Shown here: positions 1 to 5,700 of the stretch, piece after piece
How the letters are laid out: each line of letters starts with the position of its first letter
How positions within the stretch are numbered: the first letter of the stretch is position 1
NCBI GenBank assembly: GCA_948438565.1
Contig: CAOJLW010000151.1
Location: 1 to 5,700, forward strand
Direction of reading: 5' to 3'
Length of the DNA stretch: 5,700 bases
Origin: an uncultured Lachnospiraceae bacterium
GTDB taxonomy: Bacteria > Bacillota > Clostridia > Lachnospirales > Lachnospiraceae
The notes under the pieces: generated by a model
Told to the model about the DNA's origin: nothing
Seen by the model: the letters and a program-made list of their open reading frames with translations, nothing else
Databases searched by the model: none
Position numbers and translations under genes: made by a program

Positions 1-87
1 ATGTGTGTAGCGGATTGGAAATTTTGGGGCGCGGCGTGTAAAATGATCAGGAATGTTCTTATAGATTTAAATAAAAATATAGAGGTT

Positions 88-131
88 AGAGAGGCAGAGT
101 ACAGACGGTTTTTCCATCTCTCTGCCTTTTT
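88..131 (+). terminator. Probable rho-independent terminator upstream of the operon
   Basis: AGGCAGAG at 92-99 pairs perfectly with CTCTGCCT at 120-127. Weaker A-U and G-U pairs extend the base outward to 88 and 131. Inside, after a three-base bulge, AGACGG (103-108) pairs with CCATCT (114-119) with one mismatch around a loop of five T. The 3' arm runs straight into a T tract (127-131), as expected for an intrinsic terminator reading on the + strand. It would end transcription of a gene lying to the left and insulate the defence operon. The bulge and mismatch make the stem imperfect, which lowers confidence. Confidence 0.55.
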
Positions 132-317
132 GACATTTTTTAGGCATGGCGCCAGTCTATCCTTAGCGTACAAGGAAGATTTATACCTTTATGTACCCTG
201 AGAGTAACGTATGTTTGGGGCAAAAACTGAACAATCGAATATCTTAATCAATAAAAGACAATTAAAAAATTATCTGCCCGCAGCCATATGACCCTGAAAA
301 GATGCAAGGCAGAGAGA

Positions 318-322
318 AAGGA
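318..322 (+). promoter_or_regulatory. Ribosome binding site of the TPR-protein gene
   Basis: AAGGA lies 7 bases before the ATG at 330. It decides the start: the in-frame ATG at 288, which would add 14 residues, has no purine-rich site in front of it. Confidence 0.75.
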
Positions 323-329
323 ACACATT

Positions 330-1727
330 ATGATTCAGACCATACGTCTTTTACGGGAAAAAGAGGATGATATATGGGCGCTTTATATTATAGAATTTTT
401 AAAATTGATAGGATGTGTCGTAACGGATGTGACGCTGCAGGAAATAAAGATGGATTCAAATGTGCCTTTACCAGGCAGATATGATATGAATTTGTGCCTG
501 AATATGAAGAATGAGGATGAACGCCTCAATTCTGTCAAACAATGGCGGGAGGAAGAAGGCGATATTCGCTCCTTTTGCTTTTTCTTTGTGCCGCGCTTAA
601 ACAGCGATGATGGACTGAAGTCATTGCGATTAACGGGGCAGAAGATACTTGATCATAATATGATAGACTGGGTTTGGAAGAATTCGGAGGATGTGGTTTT
701 TCTGAAAGAGATCAGCCATATTTATTGTCAGACGGATGCGTTTTATTATCTGTACAATAAGGGGAGTTTAAAGTTTGCGCAGGAGTTTTATCCGCTAAGC
801 GGGATGAAAAGAGATTTTAATGAAGCAAAGCGATATGCCCGCGAAAAGGCCTTGAAAATGACATTTTTATGTTTTAATCACTGTTACAGTAAATTATTAG
901 AAAAACAGTTGACATTGGGAAAAACGGGCAAATACGACAGATATGCGATTTTGAAATTAAAATATAAGTTGAATCAGATGGGGAAATGGATAGGCGCCGG
1001 TCCGTTGTTTAAAACACAGACGATGTTAGATGAGGTGGAGTGTTTAAGACGGCAGAATCCAGATTTTATTCGAATCAACTATCTGGGAGCTAAGATCTGC
1101 GTAGCGGACAGCCGTTATCTGGCAGACGGCGAGATGTATTACGGATATGCCATTGAGAAGGTAAAAGAGTTACATTCGGACGCTCCGGTAGAAGATTTCC
1201 TATACTATCAAGTGGGGAAATATTTTGAAAAATTGCGTGGGGATTTAAAGAGGGCAAAGAAGTATTACGATTTGGCCTGCCAGTGTAATCTAAGGGCATA
1301 CCGATCTTTGTACAAGATTGCGCAGGCATATAAAGCGGATGGAGAGACAGAAGAAGCGATTGCTAAGCTCAATCAGATTATTGAGCTGCTGTTAAATGGA
1401 TATCAAATGCATATGGTGATGCCAAAACAGCAGATTTATCTCTATAAATGCTTTGTTTTGCTGGGGGATATTTATTTTCAGGACAGAGTCTTTGATTTGG
1501 CGCAGATCTGTTATCAGCGTGCCGTGGAGATGTCAAAGGCTGGAAGTGATTTTTATAATGTTTTGATTCCCAGTGCAGATAAAAAGGCGGACTGTTTCAG
1601 CAGTGTATTTTCTACTTGTTTGCCTATTCAGCCGGTCTATATGAAATTGATTGGCTGCTTCGCGCAGTATCGGGATTATGCGAGTATTGAAAACTATTAT
1701 ACAAAATTGAATGAAATGGAAGTCTAA
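330..1727 (+). CDS. TPR-like repeat protein, candidate RADAR-associated accessory
   Basis: A 465-residue protein that I do not recognise as a named family. The C-terminal half carries TPR-like helical hairpins at about residues 288-320, 321-354, 369-404 and 436-465, with the usual A/Y/G spacing (for example Y-K-I-A-Q-A-Y-K-A-D-G followed by E-A-I-A-K-L). Such repeats usually bind proteins or peptides. Residues 1-90 look like alternating strands and helices: strand near 2-8, helix 13-27 ending in a Gly, strand 29-36, strand 51-59, helix 61-76, strand 79-87. This is compatible with a Rossmann or TIR-like fold, but no catalytic motif is clear. There is no signal peptide or membrane segment, and about 15 cysteines argue for a cytosolic protein. 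The ATG at 330 is chosen because of the AAGGA before it. The gene is first in the operon, 28 bases ahead of the RdrA-like ATPase, so a role as sensor, adaptor or regulator of that system is plausible but inferred. A real, expressed gene is very likely; its function is unknown. Confidence 0.9.
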   Translation: MIQTIRLLREKEDDIWALYIIEFLKLIGCVVTDVTLQEIKMDSNVPLPGRYDMNLCLNMKNEDERLNSVKQWREEEGDIRSFCFFFVPRLNSDDGLKSLRLTGQKILDHNMIDWVWKNSEDVVFLKEISHIYCQTDAFYYLYNKGSLKFAQEFYPLSGMKRDFNEAKRYAREKALKMTFLCFNHCYSKLLEKQLTLGKTGKYDRYAILKLKYKLNQMGKWIGAGPLFKTQTMLDEVECLRRQNPDFIRINYLGAKICVADSRYLADGEMYYGYAIEKVKELHSDAPVEDFLYYQVGKYFEKLRGDLKRAKKYYDLACQCNLRAYRSLYKIAQAYKADGETEEAIAKLNQIIELLLNGYQMHMVMPKQQIYLYKCFVLLGDIYFQDRVFDLAQICYQRAVEMSKAGSDFYNVLIPSADKKADCFSSVFSTCLPIQPVYMKLIGCFAQYRDYASIENYYTKLNEMEV

Positions 1728-1739
1728 AGATAATTGTTT

Positions 1740-1746
1740 GGGGGGA
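1740..1746 (+). promoter_or_regulatory. rdrA: Ribosome binding site deciding the RdrA start
   Basis: GGGGGGA lies 9 bases before the ATG at 1756 and can pair with the CCUCC of 16S rRNA using one G-U pair. The upstream in-frame ATG at 1711, inside the end of the preceding gene, has no such site. The RBS falls just after the preceding stop codon (1725-1727), so translational coupling is possible. Confidence 0.65.
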
Positions 1747-1755
1747 TTTACGGAT

Positions 1756-4356
1756 ATGATTTTAAAATATACCAAATTGGAACAGGAAGGAATTGTAATA
1801 GAAGAGGACAAAATGTTTCAGGATTCAGCCTTTTGTCTTGTTTTTCAGAAAGCCCGACGGTTGATTGAGGATGTGATTCGTAAAAATCGTATTCCAACGG
1901 AACTATTTCCAAAGACGGTTCAAGAACAGGCCAACAATGTGATTTCTTTTATTGGCAGGCGTGGAACTGGCAAAACATCTGTTATGCTTTCTGTACATCA
2001 GATGTTTAAGAATTATCAAAAAAACAATTTTTTACGGGAATGTAAAGGGTATGAAGACGCTTCATTCATTACCATTGATTATATCGACGCCTCCAAGTTG
2101 GAAAAGGGAGAAGATATTTTAGAATTGGTATTGGCTAATATGTTTTCCAAATTGAGGAAATATGATGAGGATCTGGGGACATCCGGGGGATTGGGCGGCT
2201 CTGTCGGAGGTTATATGAATCGGAAACTTTATCAGTTGTTTGATGAAATATATGGCAGCCTTCCGACTGTGCTACAGCATGCCAAAGATTATCATGGAAT
2301 TTCTCCGATCCGTATGCTTACCCAATTGTCTAACAGCCAGATGCTGGGGATAAAAATGCAGACACTGGTTCGTGAATATCTCGCTTATTTAGCTTCTGCA
2401 AGTCCAAATAGCAATAATAATCATTTTTTAGTAATTGCGATTGATGATATAGATATGCATTTTCAAAGTGAAGGAAAAACTCCATACGATATGCTGGAAA
2501 CGATTCATCGGTATTTGATGATTCCAGGTGTAATTGTCCTTTTGACCTATAATTATGTGGATTTACGCGTGGGTGTGGAAAAACATTTTCGCAAGGTCTA
2601 TAAAGTGAATGACGCAATCATGATGCCAGATGAGGATATCAAGGCGATTTCTATTAATTATTTGCAGAAAATTTTACCAATGCATACCAGGATCGGGATG
2701 CACTCTTTGAATAAAAAGGATTATTCTCTGTTTTCGGATAATATGGTAAAGATCCAGTTTGAGAGAGATAAAGTCAATGAGGTTTTACAGCCGTTTGTTG
2801 CCTATTTGGTGGATGGGGATCAGAAAACACTCGAATTATCGATAAAAAGATTTGTCTTTTTATTAAAAGCGTCTGTTGCGGGTTTATATTATGATGCAAA
2901 CGGAGAGAAGTTTCATTTTGCAGAACCTTCCACACTCCGTGAATTGGCGCAGATTTGTAAATTTTATGGGAAATATCAGGGCGCGTTGGATGAGACAAAG
3001 TTGGAAGAGCTATTTAAAGAATTACTGGATGATCTCTATTTTCGCTATGCAAAAGAAGAGCTGACATGGATCGAAATGAAACAATTTAATGAGTATCTAA
3101 GTGTATCCGTAGAACGGAGAAGTCGTGATATTATCCGTGACGTACAGGAAAAGTTTGGTAAGGGTGGCTATTCCCAAATTACATTCCGAGGAAGTATGGC
3201 GTTTTTGTTCTATGGATATGGTGAGTTGTCTTATGCTTTGTATATAGCCAAGCATAAAAAAATGCTTTCAAAAGGTTTGGTATGCTGTATACTGCATTCG
3301 TATACAATTTTATTGACAGAGTTTTATCATAGGATGCTTCTGGAAGAGCAAAGTGGGAATCAGCAGGAAAACCGCAGGCGTATCATTCAGATTATGGGAG
3401 CTTCCGTTGCAGGGAGCTGGTCAAATTTGATTACGCCACGAGTCCATATCATACAAAATCAGGAGTTAAAACCAAATAAAGAGTATACAATCGGAAGGGA
3501 GCAATCGAATATTGTATCCGTTGGAGCTATACAATTTGGAAAAACAAGAGTGGAGTGGACATTTAAACTTTCTAAACAAAGGAATTTGGTGGAACAGATT
3601 CGTATGTTTGAAATGTTAAATATGTTTTGGACAGAGGTAGAGACGTTGGAAAGCGCATCGGATCAAGGACAAAGGACGGATATTACGTTTCGGTCTGGCT
3701 CTTTGGAGTATGCTGCGGATGTTCCAGGCTCTGATCAACCGCCAGTGTTTGTGATACAGTGTTCAACCGCTTGTTTTAATATCTTTAATTTTGTGAACAA
3801 CCTCTTTGCTGCTGCTGATTTTTTTAGAAATTTACATTCACAAATGCTTCCTGTTTTGACAGAGTTTTGCCAGCAGTTAGTGCGTGCTGGGATGGGGCGA
3901 CAATGCGGTATACCGTATGAAGATACAGAAAAAGTGACGGTAGAATGGGTACGAGATCTTTTGGAGGATTCATCCTTAAAAAAAATGGGAAAGGACTGGT
4001 TTGTGAAATGGCATGGACTGGCTATGCCGATTTATAGTTTCGATATGATGTATAATATCTTTAAACGTCAATATCAAAATTATATGCCTGATTTGCCAAT
4101 GGCCAAGTTGGATGAATTTTGGGGATATTTACAGCAAGTATATGAGGAGATTGGGGATTTGCTTCGGCAGGAGGATGAATTTTATTATTCCAATGGAGCA
4201 GGGGAAATGGATCAGCATTCCTATCATTTTTATCGTGCTTACAAAGACAGTCCATTTCTGGCTTATCTGCAAACTATACAAAAAAATGATGCGTTGTCAA
4301 AGGAGTTTCAAGAACGCTTTACAGATATGATATCCAGTATCGCTCAGATACGTTAA
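1756..4356 (+). CDS. rdrA: RADAR system P-loop ATPase RdrA
   Basis: An 866-residue ATPase, called as the ATPase subunit of the RADAR anti-phage system. Seen in sequence: Walker A G-R-R-G-T-G-K-T at residues 67-74; a long segment between Walker A and B with a glycine-rich stretch at 141-152; Walker B V-I-A-I-D-D-I-D at 226-233; a following hydrophobic strand ending T-Y-N (264-266), which fits sensor 1; and Arg279 in H-F-R-K-V-Y, a possible trans-acting arginine. The C-terminal 550 or so residues match no domain I can name and look mostly helical with some strand. No signal peptide or membrane segment is seen. In studied RADAR systems RdrA forms a ring that docks on the RdrB shell and is needed for deamination during infection. 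The start at 1756 is preferred over 1711 (15 residues longer, overlapping the previous gene) and 1813 because of the G-rich RBS. The naming rests on size, ATPase motifs and above all the deaminase gene 11 bases downstream. The alternative is another KAP/STAND-like defence ATPase. Confidence 0.85.
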   Translation: MILKYTKLEQEGIVIEEDKMFQDSAFCLVFQKARRLIEDVIRKNRIPTELFPKTVQEQANNVISFIGRRGTGKTSVMLSVHQMFKNYQKNNFLRECKGYEDASFITIDYIDASKLEKGEDILELVLANMFSKLRKYDEDLGTSGGLGGSVGGYMNRKLYQLFDEIYGSLPTVLQHAKDYHGISPIRMLTQLSNSQMLGIKMQTLVREYLAYLASASPNSNNNHFLVIAIDDIDMHFQSEGKTPYDMLETIHRYLMIPGVIVLLTYNYVDLRVGVEKHFRKVYKVNDAIMMPDEDIKAISINYLQKILPMHTRIGMHSLNKKDYSLFSDNMVKIQFERDKVNEVLQPFVAYLVDGDQKTLELSIKRFVFLLKASVAGLYYDANGEKFHFAEPSTLRELAQICKFYGKYQGALDETKLEELFKELLDDLYFRYAKEELTWIEMKQFNEYLSVSVERRSRDIIRDVQEKFGKGGYSQITFRGSMAFLFYGYGELSYALYIAKHKKMLSKGLVCCILHSYTILLTEFYHRMLLEEQSGNQQENRRRIIQIMGASVAGSWSNLITPRVHIIQNQELKPNKEYTIGREQSNIVSVGAIQFGKTRVEWTFKLSKQRNLVEQIRMFEMLNMFWTEVETLESASDQGQRTDITFRSGSLEYAADVPGSDQPPVFVIQCSTACFNIFNFVNNLFAAADFFRNLHSQMLPVLTEFCQQLVRAGMGRQCGIPYEDTEKVTVEWVRDLLEDSSLKKMGKDWFVKWHGLAMPIYSFDMMYNIFKRQYQNYMPDLPMAKLDEFWGYLQQVYEEIGDLLRQEDEFYYSNGAGEMDQHSYHFYRAYKDSPFLAYLQTIQKNDALSKEFQERFTDMISSIAQIR

Positions 4357-4361
4357 GGTGA
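4355..4361 (+). promoter_or_regulatory. rdrB: Ribosome binding site of rdrB
   Basis: AAGGTGA, of which AGGTGA is fully complementary to the anti-Shine-Dalgarno region, overlaps the stop codon of the preceding gene (TAA 4354-4356) and lies 6 bases before the ATG at 4368. This arrangement favours coupled translation and matched expression of the two subunits. Confidence 0.75.
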
Positions 4362-4367
4362 AAGTAG

Positions 4368-5700
4368 ATGATACATAAATTATCCAGAATTGTTAAAATG
4401 CTGTTTCGGCGTATTCCTATCGAACGGTTATTATCTTTGGATGAGAAGAAAAAGGTATATTACGACTGTTTTCCGTCCGAATATTTGCAGGAACTCATGC
4501 TGACATATCATAAGCAATTTTCCGATACGGAGATGCATTTGCAGATGAGCGAGCTGCAAAAGCAGATACGGATCGATAGAAGGCATAACGGATACCGGAT
4601 GGAAACGACCGATACGTTTCATGTGTTTGAGGTATTGTTTTTTTATATACCAGAGATTTTAGTCTTTCATGAAAACCGAGTGGTATGCAAATACAACAGG
4701 CTGCTTGAGTGGAACGATCTTACAAAGGCAATCGGTGAGGATTTGCCGGTGCTTTCGATGATGGCGATGCGCGACGTAGAGCAGGGGAAACAATGTGGAA
4801 GCTTTTCCTGGTCGCCGGTGATTGGCCACAATAACAGTCAGTTAAATAAAATCCTGGAAAAAGGGATGGCGGACAACCATTTTCATTTGCGTGGGGCGTC
4901 TCCCTATTTTCAGGTCAGTTGGATGAATTTGATGAATGCCCCTGCAAGAAGCGTTTTTTTACAAAAGTTGGCATGGATGGAAATTAATTATAGAGATAAA
5001 AATAAGAAATCTGAGGTGGGTATAGCAAGGCAGCCGTTTCGTATTTTAGTATTTCAGGCGGCGTGTATCCGCTTGTATTTATGTAATCAGCTTATGCGTC
5101 TGCAACTGGAGCTGGACTGGATGCAATTGGAAAATATGTTGTCTGATTCGAATTATCTGGAGGCCAGCATAAACAGAATTCAGGTTCTTATAGATGATAT
5201 CGTGCCAGGAGCGCAAGTGATGGATTATATGCTCTGTTTTGCATCGGTCAGGTATGCGTCCGGTGAGGAGGAATACCGTTTTTTAGCAGGAGAACGTTGG
5301 TTTGTCTATCGTATGTTGAAAAATGTTTTGACTGGTGATCGGACGTTTACACGAAAAGAATATAATCTCTTTTATGCATATTTACGGATTAAAAATGAGA
5401 TCCGGGGTGAATTAGTTCACTCTAATGACATCATGGGGTTTGAAAATTTTCAGATTTATCAAAGCAGAAAAGATTATTTTAGCCATTTAGGAAGCTTTTT
5501 GGATTCAGAAAAAATGCTTGCCCGACTGGCAGTGAAAGATGTTTTAAATAATCCGGCAGTGAAATTTTTGGAGATACGCATCTCTCCGGCCGATACGGCA
5601 GAAGGAAATGCGGAGATGATCCGTGAGTATGATCATGCTATTACGGCTTTGAACGGGGAAGAGGAATTTGAAAAGGAAATTCGGGAGATTTTGAGGAATG
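4368..5700 (+). CDS. rdrB: RADAR adenosine deaminase RdrB (3' end outside window)
   Basis: The frame is open from the ATG at 4368 to the end of the window: 444 complete codons with no stop, so the gene is cut by the window edge rather than broken. Two deaminase-family signatures are visible. H-F-H-L-R-G at residues 171-176 matches the metal-binding H-x-H motif ending the first barrel strand of adenosine deaminases. F-L-E-I-R-I-S-P at 400-407 matches the conserved E-x-R-x-S-P strand (E-V-R-Y-S-P in animal adenosine deaminase). In ordinary adenosine deaminases H-x-H lies near the N-terminus and the two motifs are about 85 residues apart. Here there are about 165 residues before H-x-H and about 230 between the motifs, fitting the enlarged RdrB architecture. 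The remaining zinc ligands and the catalytic Glu and Asp should lie beyond the window. RdrB is known to form a large shell and to convert adenosine to inosine in RNA or in ATP/dATP. The gene starts 11 bases after rdrA in the same operon. The combination of motifs, size and neighbour makes the call strong, but activity cannot be judged without the C-terminal half. Confidence 0.85.
   Translation, partial: MIHKLSRIVKMLFRRIPIERLLSLDEKKKVYYDCFPSEYLQELMLTYHKQFSDTEMHLQMSELQKQIRIDRRHNGYRMETTDTFHVFEVLFFYIPEILVFHENRVVCKYNRLLEWNDLTKAIGEDLPVLSMMAMRDVEQGKQCGSFSWSPVIGHNNSQLNKILEKGMADNHFHLRGASPYFQVSWMNLMNAPARSVFLQKLAWMEINYRDKNKKSEVGIARQPFRILVFQAACIRLYLCNQLMRLQLELDWMQLENMLSDSNYLEASINRIQVLIDDIVPGAQVMDYMLCFASVRYASGEEEYRFLAGERWFVYRMLKNVLTGDRTFTRKEYNLFYAYLRIKNEIRGELVHSNDIMGFENFQIYQSRKDYFSHLGSFLDSEKMLARLAVKDVLNNPAVKFLEIRISPADTAEGNAEMIREYDHAITALNGEEEFEKEIREILRN

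Larger units (their letters stand above)
1..329. other. Gene-free upstream region with terminator and AT-rich leader
   Basis: No convincing gene is seen in these 329 bases. A frame open from the left edge ends at a TAA at 39-41 and could be the last 12 codons of an upstream gene, but this is too short to identify. A terminator-like hairpin follows at about 88-131. The remaining roughly 200 bases before the first supported start (330) are AT-rich, notably 233-275, and must hold the operon promoter if the three genes form their own transcription unit. A perfect TTGACA lies at 130-135, but no good -10 box sits 16-18 bases after it, so no promoter is called. An 8-base palindrome (TGGCGCCA, 147-154) is present; its role is unknown. 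Confidence 0.5.

Noticed and set aside
3..41. Twelve codons ending in TAA that could be the tail of an upstream gene
   Set aside because: The position before a terminator is suggestive, but 12 codons cannot be told apart from chance and no product can be named.
130..160. Perfect TTGACA -35 box at 130-135
   Set aside because: At 16-19 bases spacing the -10 positions read like CAGTCT or GTCTAT, matching TATAAT poorly. The box also overlaps the T tract of the terminator, which explains it by chance.
1..201. Open frame of 66 codons starting at the first base
   Set aside because: It runs straight through the terminator-like hairpin, has no visible RBS because it begins at the window edge, and its translation shows no domain-like pattern.
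1090..1811. Minus-strand open frames opposite the TPR gene and the start of rdrA
   Set aside because: They lie antisense to well-supported coding sequence, lack ribosome binding sites and give translations without recognisable features.
3313..3868. 13-base direct repeat TTGACAGAGTTTT at 3313-3325 and 3856-3868
   Set aside because: Both copies lie inside rdrA in the same frame and encode Leu-Thr-Glu-Phe in helices with unrelated flanks. No spacing pattern or further copies suggest a functional repeat.
4061..4622. Short open frames on both strands across the rdrA end and rdrB start
   Set aside because: They are shadows of the two long genes in other frames, with no independent RBS or domain signal.

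Overview
The window looks like a defence island in a low-GC Gram-positive bacterium, most likely a clostridium (Lachnospiraceae-like). The reasons are an AT-rich composition, strong AAGGA/AGGTGA-type ribosome binding sites, AT-ending codons and a tightly packed co-directional operon. This is a judgement from style only; no marker gene fixes the taxon.

Layout. Positions 1-329 hold no gene that can be supported. They contain a likely rho-independent terminator (about 88-131) that would close an upstream transcription unit, then about 200 bases of AT-rich leader. Three genes follow on the + strand with gaps of 28 and 11 bases, so they almost certainly form one operon: (1) 330-1727, a 465-residue soluble protein with a possible Rossmann/TIR-like N-terminus and TPR-like repeats in its C-terminal half, not recognised as a named family; (2) 1756-4356, an 866-residue P-loop ATPase called as RdrA; (3) 4368 to beyond the window end, the first 444 residues of a large, divergent adenosine-deaminase-fold protein called as RdrB. 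No second operon, RNA gene, CRISPR array, insertion sequence or transposase was seen.

How they work together. A very large P-loop ATPase directly followed by a very large adenosine deaminase is the signature of RADAR, an anti-phage system in which the RdrA ATPase and the RdrB deaminase form a giant complex that converts adenosine (reported for RNA, and for ATP/dATP) to inosine during infection. The key support is RdrA's Walker A, Walker B and sensor-1-like elements, and in RdrB the metal-binding H-x-H motif plus the deaminase-family E-x-R-x-S-P strand. The least explained part is the first gene. Accessory genes known to me for RADAR are small membrane proteins (SLATT-domain or Csx27-like), whereas this one is a soluble TPR protein in first position of the operon. 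It is the best candidate here for an undescribed component, for example a sensor, adaptor or regulator; that role is inference.
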